Shown: positions 1 to 8,001, counted from the stretch's first letter. The stretch is DNA of 64,000 bases from Cellulomonas carbonis (GCF_014636275.1 NZ_BMEB01000003.1:1-64000); one strand, 5' to 3'. Notes: generated by a model from the letters alone, not told the origin. Made by a program: numbers and translations.

Positions 1-102
1 AACTCGGCCGGATACGGCTTCGGCATGGTCCAGACCTTCTCTCTCGAGAAGCCGGACCACCAGACCCGATCTGGTAACCGAGCCGTGGGGCAGGTCATCT
101 GA
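1..102 (+). CDS. C-terminal fragment of an unidentified protein, entering from outside the window
   Basis: An open frame runs from the first base to a TGA at 100-102 and gives 33 residues with no family I recognise. The last ten or so residues (from about base 70) may be encoded by the end of the insertion sequence that follows. If so, this is a host gene cut by the element and given a chimeric tail. The upstream part is not visible, so a chance open frame cannot be excluded. Confidence 0.3.
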   Translation, partial: NSAGYGFGMVQTFSLEKPDHQTRSGNRAVGQVI

Positions 103-132
103 CCTGTGGTGCCGAAGGGTGCCGCTGGAAGG

Positions 133-429
133 ATGAGCACCGTGCCTAAGCCCTATCCGATGGAGTTCCGGCGCGACGTCGTGGCGGTCGCTCGCTGCGG
201 GGATGCGCCGATCAAGCAGGTCGCGGCCGACTTCGGGATCGCCGAGTCGTGCCTGCGGAACTGGCTGCGTGACGCCGACGTCGAGGACGGTAACCGCCCC
301 GGCGCGACCGCGAGCGAGTCTGCGGAGCTGCGTGAGCTGCGCCGCCGCAACCGGCTGCTGGAGCAGGAGGTCGAGGTCCTGCGCCGCGCCGCGGCCTACC
401 TGTCTCAGGCGCACCTGCCGGGAAAATGA
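133..429 (+). CDS. IS3-family transposase OrfA
   Basis: A 98-residue DNA-binding subunit of an IS3-type transposase. It has a helix-turn-helix near the N-terminus (IKQVAADFGIAESCLRNWL) and then a leucine-zipper-like helix (ELRELRRRNRLLEQEVEVL), the usual OrfA layout. ATG 133 was chosen; an in-frame GTG at 106 would add nine residues. The stop (427-429) overlaps the OrfB start as ATGA, so coupled translation can make OrfB alone. The G GGA AAA heptamer at 420-426 allows -1 frameshifting to the OrfAB fusion that normally carries out transposition. Confidence 0.85.
   Translation: MSTVPKPYPMEFRRDVVAVARCGDAPIKQVAADFGIAESCLRNWLRDADVEDGNRPGATASESAELRELRRRNRLLEQEVEVLRRAAAYLSQAHLPGK
420..426 (+). promoter_or_regulatory. 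Probable -1 programmed frameshift heptamer (GGGAAAA)
   Basis: Read in the OrfA frame the bases are G GGA AAA, which fits the X XXY YYZ slippery rule, and the OrfA stop codon follows at once. A -1 slip enters the OrfB frame at base 426, exactly where OrfB's own ATG lies. The stop just after the heptamer may serve as the pause. Confidence 0.65.
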
Positions 430-1301
430 TCTACCCGCTCGTGACTGAGCTCGCCGACGACGGGATCCCCGTCGCGGTGACGTGCCGGGTCCTCAAGCTC
501 GCCCGCCAGCCCTACTACCGCTGGCTCGCCGCACCGATCACCGCCCGTGACCTGGAGGAGGCATACCTCGCGAACGCGCTGTTCGATGCCCATCGCGACG
601 ACCCGGAGTTCGGCTACCGGCTCCTGGCCGACGAGGCCGCGAGGGCCGGCTTGGTCGCCTGTGACCGACGGGTGTGGCGGATCTGCTCTCGGAACGGCTG
701 GTGGTCGGTGTTCGGCAAGAAGCGCACGAGGAACGGCAAGCAGGTCGGCCCGCCGGCCCACCACGACCTCGTGCGACGGGTCTTCACCGCCGACGCGCCG
801 AACCGGCTGTGGCTCTGGGACATCACCGAGCACCCCACCAGCGAGGGCAAGATCTACCTCTGCGCGATCAAGGACGTGTATTCGAACCGGATCGTCGGCT
901 ACTCGATCAGCGACCGCATGACCTCCCAGATCGCCGTGGACGCCCTGCTCAGCGCCGTGCAGCGACGACGAGAGGTGTCCGGCTGCGTGGTTCACAGCGA
1001 CCGAGGCAGCCAGTTCCGAAGCCGGAAGGTGGCCCGCGTCCTGGCCCGCCACGACCTGGTCGGCTCCATGGGTCAGGTCGCTTCCGCCGGCGACAACGCC
1101 GCCATGGAGAGCTTCTTCTCGCTGCTGCAGAAGAACGTCCTGAACCGGCGCCGCTGGGCCACCCGCGAGGACCTGCGCATCGCGATCATCACCTGGATCG
1201 AGCGCACCTACCACCGCCGCCGACGCCAGCAGAGGCTCGGTCGCCTCACACCCGTGGAGTTCGAGACCATCATGACCACTCAGGTCGCACTCGCCGCCTG
1301 A
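426..1301 (+). CDS. IS3-family transposase OrfB (DDE integrase domain)
   Basis: This 291-residue catalytic subunit cleaves and joins the element's ends. An HTH_21-like region near residues 45-95 precedes the rve integrase core. The acidic triad is complete: D132 (LWLWDIT), D192 (VVHSDRGSQF) and E228 (NAAMESFF), with 35 residues between the second Asp and the Glu as in IS3 and retroviral integrases. The C-terminal basic stretch and LTPVEFE motif are also typical. It is expressed by coupling to OrfA or by frameshifting at 420-426. No stop or truncation is present, so the enzyme is probably functional. Confidence 0.93.
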   Translation: MIYPLVTELADDGIPVAVTCRVLKLARQPYYRWLAAPITARDLEEAYLANALFDAHRDDPEFGYRLLADEAARAGLVACDRRVWRICSRNGWWSVFGKKRTRNGKQVGPPAHHDLVRRVFTADAPNRLWLWDITEHPTSEGKIYLCAIKDVYSNRIVGYSISDRMTSQIAVDALLSAVQRRREVSGCVVHSDRGSQFRSRKVARVLARHDLVGSMGQVASAGDNAAMESFFSLLQKNVLNRRRWATREDLRIAIITWIERTYHRRRRQQRLGRLTPVEFETIMTTQVALAA

Positions 1302-1492
1302 GACCGACTGTCACCTACTCGTGCAGCAGACCCCTTTGCGGAACGCCAGGGGATCGCGATGGCACGAGCGTCTGGCTCCTCAGGAGAGGCCTTGCCCTTC
1401 GGGGGACACTCGCTCCCAGCACACAAGACACTAGGTGGGCGGTCGGTCTATCCGACATCACCTCGCCAGTTTCCCGTGGCCCATACGTGACC

Positions 1493-1498
1493 TAGTGT
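1493..1498 (+). promoter_or_regulatory. Candidate -10 box (TAGTGT) for a leaderless transcript
   Basis: TAGTGT fits TANNNT and lies six bases before the ATG at 1505. This is the arrangement of leaderless actinobacterial messages, and no Shine-Dalgarno sequence is seen. The rest of the 1302-1504 gap shows nothing else. Confidence 0.4.
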
Positions 1499-1504
1499 GC
1501 GGCA

Positions 1505-2092
1505 ATGAATCAGTGGGGTTGGGACCCGGACTCAGTGAGTGCGGCGGCGGGCGCCCTCACCGTCGTGGCCGCGATCGTCGCGCTCGTGATCGGCCTTCGG
1601 CAGTACCGAGCCGAGAGCGCTGCCCGGATCGCCGCCCTGGAGCGTGACTCCCGCGCTCAAGCCGAGCAGGTGACGCTCAGTTTGGCGGAGGAGTCGCAGA
1701 ACCCTGGGCTCCATCCTGTCGCACGGGCTCTTAGTGCCGCCCGACGCTTGAACTGGGCCGATGCGCCCCCAGGTGCCAACTATGTCGACGTGCTGATCCG
1801 CAACGGGAGCAACGGCCCCGTGAGCTTGGCTTTCGTGCAGTCTCCGTGGGACCTGCAGGTGCCCATTCCGCACTCACACAGCGTCCGTCGCAGGGGGTTC
1901 ATCGAGCGCACCGAGAACCACCGGTACGGATTCCACCGGGACTCCTTGCCTCCTGGGGAATACTTGCTGCGTGTGCCGTACTCGCACCCCGACCTGTACC
2001 CGCTCGACCTAGCGCTCGGATTCACCGATTCCCAAGGTAGATCCTGGATCCGCACCTTCACTGGGCGGTTGTTTGCGGACACCGGGTCGTGA
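1505..2092 (+). CDS. Hypothetical membrane-anchored protein beside the insertion sequence
   Basis: A 195-residue protein that I do not recognise. Residues about 10-33 form one hydrophobic helix (ALTVVAAIVALVIGL), and the rest is a soluble, probably cytoplasmic, domain of mixed composition. The DNA is less GC-rich and the codon choice less biased than in the rest of the window (for example GAT TCC CAA GGT AGA near 2026-2042). This suggests arrival by horizontal transfer, perhaps with the neighbouring IS3 element. It is a single gene with no partner, followed by a strong hairpin terminator. Function unknown. Confidence 0.6.
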   Translation: MNQWGWDPDSVSAAAGALTVVAAIVALVIGLRQYRAESAARIAALERDSRAQAEQVTLSLAEESQNPGLHPVARALSAARRLNWADAPPGANYVDVLIRNGSNGPVSLAFVQSPWDLQVPIPHSHSVRRRGFIERTENHRYGFHRDSLPPGEYLLRVPYSHPDLYPLDLALGFTDSQGRSWIRTFTGRLFADTGS

Positions 2093-2228
2093 CCTCCCGA
2101 AACGCCAGCCTGGTCCCGGGCTCGAAGTGCGGATCAGCCCGGCTGCCAGCTTCCTCGCGCGCTGACCGGCCAGGCAGGCGCGAGACGCCAGAGCCTTCAT
2201 TGGGGCGACTCGGCGCGGGTAGCCGCCA

Positions 2229-2257
2229 GGGCCGGTCCGCACGCTGCGGACCGGCCC
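2229..2257. terminator. Strong hairpin between converging genes
   Basis: A perfect 13-bp stem (GGGCCGGTCCGCA) closes on a three-base CGC loop between the plus gene ending at 2092 and the minus gene ending at 2271. There is no U tract, as is common in high-GC genomes. It could serve both directions. Confidence 0.7.
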
Positions 2258-2270
2258 CTGAGGCCTCCGA

Positions 2271-2945
2271 TCAGGCGGTCGCCACCACCCGCTGACCCAA
2301 CTCGTCGTCGGACGCGAGTCCCACGGCGTCGTCGGCGGCGGGGGCCGTCTGCGGCCGGCGCGCCAGGGCGACCGACGCGACGGCTGCGGCTGCGAGGACG
2401 GCGAGCGCCCCCCAGCCCGCGGTCGGGCTCGTGCTCCACCGGCCGTCCATGAGGAGCAGCGCCGGGACCGTGCAGGTCGGGATGCCGAGCAGAACGAGGT
2501 ACCACCCCGTGAAGCGCCCGAGGTCGAGCGTCCCCACGTGCGACCGGCCGAGCGCGAGCAGCACGAAGAACAGCAGCCACATCGACGACCACGTCGCCCA
2601 GATCACCGCGAACACGGGGTCGGTGCCGACCGACTGTACCGCGTACAGCGCGGCGATCCCCGCCACGAAGACGCTGTACCAGCCGAAGCCCTCGGTCTCG
2701 AGGCCGCGCTGGACGATGAGCCCGTACCAGAGGTACGTGAAGCCGAAGAGCAGGCTCGGCCACGTGCCCTGCACGACGGCGGGGTCCGACGACCCCTGGA
2801 CCAGGACGAGCAGCGGGAGCACGACCTGCGCCCCGCCGACGAAGAAGTTGAGCGGTGCGACGCTCCGGCCCCGGACGACGCCGAGGCTCGCGAGCCCGTT
2901 GACGAAGAGGACCGCGCCGACGAGCAGCAGACCGACGTTGCCCAT
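2271..2945 (-). CDS. AmiS/UreI-family channel or transporter
   Basis: A 224-residue membrane protein of the AmiS/UreI family, which forms proton-gated or passive channels for urea and short amides. About six hydrophobic helices are spread along it (for example VGLLLVGAVLFVNGLASLGV), and LLFGFTYLWYGLI resembles the family core. The last ~30 residues form a polar cytoplasmic tail. The ATG shares a base with the TGA of the upstream cysteine hydrolase (TGATG), so the two are translationally coupled. That suggests the channel supplies the amide- or urea-like compound the hydrolase acts on. The open frame runs far upstream, but that part overlaps the hydrolase and is not used. Confidence 0.82.
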   Translation of the reverse strand: MGNVGLLLVGAVLFVNGLASLGVVRGRSVAPLNFFVGGAQVVLPLLVLVQGSSDPAVVQGTWPSLLFGFTYLWYGLIVQRGLETEGFGWYSVFVAGIAALYAVQSVGTDPVFAVIWATWSSMWLLFFVLLALGRSHVGTLDLGRFTGWYLVLLGIPTCTVPALLLMDGRWSTSPTAGWGALAVLAAAAVASVALARRPQTAPAADDAVGLASDDELGQRVVATA

Positions 2946-3694
2946 CAGCGCGTCACCAGGCCCTCGAAGGTCTCCGCCGAGATCACGGGTGCGAAGAAGT
3001 TCGTGATGCGCTCGAACGCGGCGGCCTCCTGGTCGGGGCGCTGCGCACCCGTCGCGTCGCCGATGACGATCGGCAGCAGCCCGTGGTCGCGGGCGGCGCG
3101 CGCGTTGCCCTCGATGCACCAGTCGAGGTGGATGCCGGTGATGACGACGACCTCGACACGCTTGCGTGCGAGCTCGAGCGGCAGGTCGGTCCCGACGAAC
3201 GCCGTCTGGAGCGCCTTCTCGTAGAGCTCGTTGTCGCCGGGCTCGACCAGCTCGCGCAGCTCGTCGACGAGGGCGTCGTCCCACGCGACCTGCTCGGGCG
3301 TCGCGTCGAGGTGACCGGTCCACGACGCGTACTGCGCACGGTCGAAGTCGGTGCCGGGGTAGCCGTCGCGGAAGACCGAGTACCCGATCCAGTTGAAGGA
3401 CACGAAGTTGCCCGCGGCCCGGGCTGCCCGGACGGACCGGACGGTCGCGGGCAGGCTGCCGCGGAAGGCATGGCCCTCGGCGTACTGGACGCCGCCGGGG
3501 CGGTAGAGCGAGTTGGACTGGCTGACGGAGAGGAAGGCCGCGGGGCGCGACAGCACCTCCCGCAGGTCGAGGCCGGCCCAGTGCGCGGGCAGCGGCGGGA
3601 TCTGGTCGACGTTGGTCGGCGGGAGGCCGAGCGCGACGGGGTCGAGCTCGACGGGCTCGAGCGGGGTCGTGGGGCGGACGTCCAGCGTGGTCAT
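2945..3694 (-). CDS. Isochorismatase-superfamily cysteine hydrolase
   Basis: A 249-residue hydrolase of the isochorismatase/nicotinamidase superfamily, which hydrolyses amide C-N bonds through a Cys-Asp-Lys triad. The nucleophile is probably the Cys of HLDWCIEG, at the family's usual place after a hydrophobic strand (VEVVVITGI). The following stretch (IVIGDATGAQ) is also typical. It is longer than nicotinamidases (about 190-210 residues) because of an extended N-terminus. Coupling to an AmiS/UreI channel favours a small amide, ureide or similar nitrogen compound as substrate, which is inference. No nicotinate, biuret or urea genes lie near. Confidence 0.75.
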   Translation of the reverse strand: MTTLDVRPTTPLEPVELDPVALGLPPTNVDQIPPLPAHWAGLDLREVLSRPAAFLSVSQSNSLYRPGGVQYAEGHAFRGSLPATVRSVRAARAAGNFVSFNWIGYSVFRDGYPGTDFDRAQYASWTGHLDATPEQVAWDDALVDELRELVEPGDNELYEKALQTAFVGTDLPLELARKRVEVVVITGIHLDWCIEGNARAARDHGLLPIVIGDATGAQRPDQEAAAFERITNFFAPVISAETFEGLVTR

Positions 3695-4196
3695 GGTGGT
3701 TCCGTCTCGTTCGTGATGGAGGCGCGCGTGGCGTGTGGGGACCGGCGGACGGGTGGGGCCGGCGGGGTCGACGGGTCGTGCCCGGCGAGGGACGGTCCGG
3801 CATGGACCGGTGGTGGGCGCAGCGACGCGCGGTCGGCGCGGTGGGCCCCGGCGCGTCGGGCTCAGCAGCCCTGGACGCGGCCCGCGAGGACGCGGGACTC
3901 AGCTGGGCATTCGGCAGGCGCGGCGGGCCAGGAGGCCCTCACCGGCTGCGGCGCACGGCACGGCGGTGCGGGCGCGCAGTCGCGCGCCGGTCGCCGGGGT
4001 GCCGTGGGTCATGGCGCGACCGTAGCGGGGTCCGACGACGACGCGTCACCCGTCCGGCGGATCTTCTCGGTCGGTGAGACCCCGTCCGGCGACAGGTGCC
4101 CGCTCGTCACCCACGGCCTCCGGCCGGCGGGGGGCGTCGGGGCGGCCGGCTCCGCGACGTGCCCGAGCCGGGGGTCTCAGCCCGAACCGGTTGCGG
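3695..4196. other. 500-base gap; two tandem hairpins upstream of the cysteine hydrolase
   Basis: No convincing gene. Read toward the minus-strand hydrolase there are two hairpins with the same four-base loop. One is GGGCC-AGGA-GGCCC at 3925-3938 and the other CCCGCG-AGGA-CGCGGG at 3881-3896, both written on the plus strand. A 37-codon open frame (ATG at 4009-4011, minus) ends between them and could be a leader peptide, but nothing else supports it. Confidence 0.35.
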
Positions 4197-5258
4197 TCAG
4201 AGCCAGCCGGCGGCGAGCTCGAGGACCCGGTCGTCCGCCTCGGGCGTGCCGATCGTGATCCGGATCCCCTCGCCAGCGAACGGCCGGACGAGCACGCCTG
4301 CGGCCGCCGCCTCGACGGCGATCTCGGTGGTCCGCGCGCCCGTCTCGAGCCACACGAAGTTGCCCTGGCTCTCCGGCACCGTCCAGCCCTGGGCGCGCAG
4401 CCCCGCGAGCACCCGGGTGCGCTCCGCGACGACGGCGTCGACGCGCTCGAGCAGCTCGTCCTCGGCGTCGAGGCTCGCGAGCGCGCCGACCTGCGCGAGG
4501 TGGTTGACGCCGAAGGGCGTCGACGCGGTGCGGATGCCCCGCGCGATGTCGGGCGACGTGACGGCGTAGCCGACGCGGAGCGCCGCGAGCCCGTACGCCT
4601 TGGAGAACGTGCGCAGGACGACGACGTTCGGGTACGCCGCGAGCACCGCACCGCTGCGCAGCGGGTCGTCCTGCCGGACGAACTCGACGTACGCCTCGTC
4701 GAGCACCACGAGCACCGTCGGGGGGACCCGGTCGAGGAACGAGAGCACCTCGGTGTGCGTCAGCGCGGGGCCCGTCGGGTTGTTGGGCGTGCAGAGCAGG
4801 ACGACGCGCGTGCGCGGCGAGATCGCGGCGGCCATCGCGTCGAGGTCGTGCCGCCCGTCGGCCGTGACCGGCACGCGGACGGACACGGCGCCCTGGAGCT
4901 GGACGAGGATCGGGTACGCCTCGAACGAGCGCCAGGCGTGGACGACCTCGTCTCCCGCGTCGCAGAACGCCTGGAGGACGTGACCGAGCACCGCGACCGA
5001 GCCGGTGCTCGCGACGATCCCCGACGGGTCGACCCCGTGCCGTGCCGCGAGCGCCTCGCCGAGGGCCGTCGCGAACATGTCGGGGTAGCGGTGCAGCTCG
5101 CTCGCTGCGCGCTCCACGGCCGCGCGCACCGAGGCGAGCGGCGGGAACGGGTTCTCGTTCGAGGAGAGCTTGTGCGCGTCGGGATCGGCTCCGCGGGCGC
5201 CCGGCACGTACGCGGGCAGCGAGTCGACGACGGCGCGGAACGGCACGGGACTAGTCAC
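4197..5258 (-). CDS. hisC: Histidinol-phosphate / aromatic amino acid aminotransferase
   Basis: A 353-residue PLP-dependent class I/II aminotransferase of the HisC/Pat group. Visible motifs are the N-terminal SSNENPFPPL, the cofactor-binding STGSVAVLGH, CTPNNPTGPA, and the Schiff-base lysine in RTFSKAYGLAALRVGY. HisC converts imidazole-acetol phosphate to histidinol phosphate; the close relative Pat transaminates aromatic keto acids. There are no other his genes nearby, and the AWRSFEAYP stretch is the kind I associate with Pat, so Pat is at least as likely as true HisC. The start is GTG 5258, and the gene is divergent from the membrane gene at 5291. Confidence 0.88.
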   Translation of the reverse strand: MTSPVPFRAVVDSLPAYVPGARGADPDAHKLSSNENPFPPLASVRAAVERAASELHRYPDMFATALGEALAARHGVDPSGIVASTGSVAVLGHVLQAFCDAGDEVVHAWRSFEAYPILVQLQGAVSVRVPVTADGRHDLDAMAAAISPRTRVVLLCTPNNPTGPALTHTEVLSFLDRVPPTVLVVLDEAYVEFVRQDDPLRSGAVLAAYPNVVVLRTFSKAYGLAALRVGYAVTSPDIARGIRTASTPFGVNHLAQVGALASLDAEDELLERVDAVVAERTRVLAGLRAQGWTVPESQGNFVWLETGARTTEIAVEAAAAGVLVRPFAGEGIRITIGTPEADDRVLELAAGWL

Positions 5259-5290
5259 CGGGTCAGGATGCCACCCGTCCGCGTGACACC

Positions 5291-5689
5291 ATGGTCACCA
5301 TGAGATTCCTCCTGCGGGTGCTCATCAACGCGGCCGCGATCTGGCTCGCGACCGAGGTGCTCTCGGGGCTCGAGGTGGTCGGCGGCGCGACGACGACCGA
5401 GCGACTGCTGATCTTCCTCGGTGTCGCCCTGCTGTTCGGCGTGGTGAACGCGGTCGTCCGGCCGATCGTCGCCTTCTTCTCGTTCCCCCTGTACATCCTC
5501 ACGCTCGGGTTGTTCACCCTCGTCGTCAACGCCCTGATGATCATGCTGACGGGCTGGCTGTCGGAGCAGACGGACATCGGGCTGCGCGTCGACGGCTTCG
5601 GCACCGCGCTCGTCGCCGGCCTCATGATCGCCGTCGTGAGCTTCCTGCTCAGCATCGTCATCCCAGGGGCCCGCAAGAAGAAGGACTGA
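5291..5689 (+). CDS. Phage-holin-like (YvlD/holin 4_2 family) membrane protein
   Basis: A 132-residue protein made almost entirely of four hydrophobic helices, with a conserved GVVNAVVRPIV segment and a polar RKKKD tail. This matches the holin 4_2/YvlD family of small membrane proteins common in Actinobacteria. The name is historical; most members are chromosomal and not lytic, and the true role is unknown. A second ATG at 5300 is an equally possible start. It stands alone, divergent from hisC. Confidence 0.75.
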   Translation: MVTMRFLLRVLINAAAIWLATEVLSGLEVVGGATTTERLLIFLGVALLFGVVNAVVRPIVAFFSFPLYILTLGLFTLVVNALMIMLTGWLSEQTDIGLRVDGFGTALVAGLMIAVVSFLLSIVIPGARKKKD

Positions 5690-5714
5690 CCCGGCGGTCC
5701 CGGCCAGCGCCGTC

Positions 5715-7559
5715 TCACCGGACGCCACCCGCCACGTCGCGCACCCGGGCGCCCGTGTACCAGGAGGTGGTGGAGGTGCTGTCGGGGCCACCGAGGATCT
5801 CCGACAGCTGCTGCTCGAAGTGCTGCACGGACGGGTCGGCCACCTCGCCGAGCGCGCCGAGGGCGTCGGTGTAGGTGTCGACCGAGTGGGCGGACACCGG
5901 GTCGAGCGGTGTCCCGGCGAAGCGTCCTGCCGTGAGGTCGACCGTGACGGTCGTCCGGTTGGGCACGTCGGGGTTCGGGCGGCCGTCGAGGACCGGCACG
6001 ACGTCGTGCGACGTCTCCACGTGCAGGGCCTGTACGTGGTCCGGGATGTCGATCCCGGCGACGGGTGAACCGACCGTGATGACCGCCTGGACGTCGAACC
6101 GGGCGAGGGACGGGTCGCTCGCGAGGTCCATCGCGGCGAGACCGCCGAGGCTGTGCCCGACGACGACCACCGGCTCGCCAGGCTCGACGCCGGCCAGCTC
6201 GAGGGCCTGCACCAGCGTGCCCGTGGCGTCCGCGCGGGCCGCCGCCGCGTCCTCCGGCGACAGGGCCGCGCCGCGGGTGAAGAGCTCGAGCGACGACGTC
6301 GTGTCGTTCGGGTCGGAGCCGGGCAGGAGGGACCAGTCACTGGTCCCGGGCGTGACGGCGATCCACGAGACGGTGCCGTCGGGCCGCTCGACCCGCGTGA
6401 CCTCGACGTCACCCAGCGCGCCGTGGGTGGACCCGTCCGGGTAGAGGTCGGCGATGCGGGCGACGATGTCGGCCGCGGTCCACGTGCCCGCGGACGCGGC
6501 GGCGCCGGACGGCGGCGCGGCGCCCGCCGACGTCACCGGACCGGCCGAGGACCCGGCTCCCGACCCGGCCCCGGACGCACCATCGGACGCACCACGGGAC
6601 GCACCGCCGGCCGCGCCGCCGGACGCACCCCAGGACGCGGCCCCGCCCACCGCATCCTCCATCACCGCGCGTCGCGGCCGACCGTCGGGGGTCGCCGTGG
6701 TGCCCGGACCCGGGGCGGGATGTCGCCGCAGCGACGGCGTGACCACGAGGTCGCCGCGCTGGTGGCCGGCCGCGGCGGCGACGAGCCGCGACCCGCCGAG
6801 CAGCAGAGCGGCGACGCGCGACGTGGGAGCCGAGCCGAGCCCTTCACCGTGGATGAGCGGGCGCACGTCGCTCGGCCCCGGCAGGGCGCCGAGGAGCCAC
6901 GCGGCGAACGGGTCGACCGACCTCTCGAGCCCTCGCGCATCGGGCACACCCGGCATCCGCCCGCCGCCGCCGAACGCCCACGCGAGAGCCCGCACGGCCG
7001 GGTTGCGGGACTGCGTCGCGGCGCCGATCCCGCGGTGCGCCATCCCCAAGGGCGTCGGCACGCGGCTCAGCAGCCCCGACACCACGGACCTGCCTGCGAG
7101 CAGCAGCGCCACGCCGCCGAGGGCTCCCCACGCGAACGGGCCCGCTTCGCCGAACGCGTGCGCCGACGTCATGACGCCGGCCCGTAGGGCGGCGGCGACG
7201 CGCCCGTCCGCGTCGGCGTACGCGTCGGCGGCACGGTCGAGGGCGTCGGCGGCCGCCCGGGCGCGGGTCGCGGTCGCCCCGAGGCCGTCGCGGCGGGACA
7301 GGAGCGCGGCGCACGCGTCCTCGGCGGCGGGTGCCGTCGCCGGCGACCAGCGGCGGGCGTCGTCGACGACCCCGATTACCGCCGGCACGCAGCGGTCCGC
7401 GCTCGCGAGCTCCTCGGCCGTCCGGCGGAGGGCGTCTGCCGCGCGACGCAGGTCCTCGAGCGTCGCGCGGGTCCCGCCCGCACCGCCGTGGACGGTCACC
7501 TCGACGCCGGCCCCGGGGTCCGGGCAGACCGACGCCGGGCCGGTGAAAGTCGCGGTCAT
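5715..7559 (-). CDS. Putative T7SS-type effector: helical N-terminus with C-terminal alpha/beta-hydrolase (lipase-like) domain
   Basis: A 614-residue, probably exported protein. Residues 30-130 are Ala/Arg/Asp-rich helices resembling WXG/LXG-type secretion domains. Residues 140-165 are hydrophobic, and 300-350 form a Gly/Ala/Ser linker. From about 355 there is an alpha/beta-hydrolase domain with nucleophile S470 in GHSLGG, an acid at D519 or D525, and H558 in a plausible order for a Ser-Asp-His triad. The start is ATG 7559, overlapping the stop of a WXG-like partner (ATGA). A small helical partner coupled to a large protein with an enzymatic tail is the layout of T7SS toxins, including lipase effectors. 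That role is inferred, and no secretion genes lie in the window. Confidence 0.6.
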   Translation of the reverse strand: MTATFTGPASVCPDPGAGVEVTVHGGAGGTRATLEDLRRAADALRRTAEELASADRCVPAVIGVVDDARRWSPATAPAAEDACAALLSRRDGLGATATRARAAADALDRAADAYADADGRVAAALRAGVMTSAHAFGEAGPFAWGALGGVALLLAGRSVVSGLLSRVPTPLGMAHRGIGAATQSRNPAVRALAWAFGGGGRMPGVPDARGLERSVDPFAAWLLGALPGPSDVRPLIHGEGLGSAPTSRVAALLLGGSRLVAAAAGHQRGDLVVTPSLRRHPAPGPGTTATPDGRPRRAVMEDAVGGAASWGASGGAAGGASRGASDGASGAGSGAGSSAGPVTSAGAAPPSGAAASAGTWTAADIVARIADLYPDGSTHGALGDVEVTRVERPDGTVSWIAVTPGTSDWSLLPGSDPNDTTSSLELFTRGAALSPEDAAAARADATGTLVQALELAGVEPGEPVVVVGHSLGGLAAMDLASDPSLARFDVQAVITVGSPVAGIDIPDHVQALHVETSHDVVPVLDGRPNPDVPNRTTVTVDLTAGRFAGTPLDPVSAHSVDTYTDALGALGEVADPSVQHFEQQLSEILGGPDSTSTTSWYTGARVRDVAGGVR

Positions 7560-7864
7560 CGGCTGAGCCTCGCCGCGACCTCGGGCGCCCAGCCGACGAC
7601 GGCGTCCTGGTCGACGCGGAGCGCTCCCGCGACCGCTGCGTCGGCCGCGTGCACGTGCCGCAGCACGTCGTCCCGGCACGCGTCCGCGCGGCGCGCGAGC
7701 GTGTCGACCCCGGCGGCGATCTCGGACAGGCGGTCGAGGTAGATCGCGGCAGCAGGGGACACCCAGTCGACCTGGACCGCGCCGAGGAGCCGTGCCCGCG
7801 CCGCCTCCACGTGGTCGGCGACGCGTCCCGTCGTCGTCCTCGCCTCGTGCCCCCACGTGCTCAT
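7556..7864 (-). CDS. WXG100-like small helical protein
   Basis: A 102-residue, all-helical protein preceded by a good ribosome site (GGGAGAGGAG). Its VDWVSPAAAIYLDRL stretch places a Trp at the turn between two helices followed by an Ala-rich heptad pattern, as in WXG100/ESX proteins, although the exact WXG triplet is absent. It overlaps the 614-residue lipase-like gene by four bases. The simplest reading is a co-secreted partner or targeting chaperone for that protein. Confidence 0.6.
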   Translation of the reverse strand: MSTWGHEARTTTGRVADHVEAARARLLGAVQVDWVSPAAAIYLDRLSEIAAGVDTLARRADACRDDVLRHVHAADAAVAGALRVDQDAVVGWAPEVAARLSR

Positions 7865-7995
7865 GTGCCGCTCCTCTCCCTCGGGCGGCGGCCGCACGGC
7901 CGGCCGGCCCGCCTGACGCCCCTCGACCGCAGGTGACGCTAGGGAGCGCGAGTGGGGCGCCACGGTTCGGACCGCTGCGACTGTGGACGCGCGCC

Positions 7996-8001
7996 TACGC
8001 T
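7996..8001 (+). promoter_or_regulatory. Candidate -10 box (TACGCT), leaderless start
   Basis: TACGCT fits TANNNT and ends seven bases before the GTG at 8009. There is no ribosome site, so transcription would begin at or next to the start codon. This is why GTG 8009 was chosen over the upstream GTG at 7952. Confidence 0.5.

Larger units (their letters stand above)
70..1330 (+). mobile_element. IS3-family insertion sequence (ends approximate)
   Basis: The element carries the two overlapping frames typical of IS3: a small helix-turn-helix/leucine-zipper OrfA and a DDE-type OrfB in the -1 frame. The ends are not secure. The best pairing I find is an imperfect inverted repeat beginning TCTG near base 70 and closing CAGA near base 1330. 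That gives about 1.26 kb, a usual IS3 size, but only about half the positions match over 20 bases. I see no convincing target-site duplication. Both frames are intact, so the copy may be active. Confidence 0.7.

Noticed and set aside
2946..3803. Long N-terminal extension of the AmiS/UreI frame
   Set aside because: It overlaps the cysteine hydrolase gene in another frame, is Arg/Pro-rich, and the TGATG junction gives a clear start at 2945.
3899..4011. 37-codon possible leader peptide on the minus strand
   Set aside because: Weak evidence: no ribosome site clearly seen and no recognisable leader-peptide pattern; kept only as a note in the gap entry.
5291..5689. Prophage remnant because of the holin-like protein
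   Set aside because: No other phage genes lie near, and this family is usually chromosomal and not lytic.
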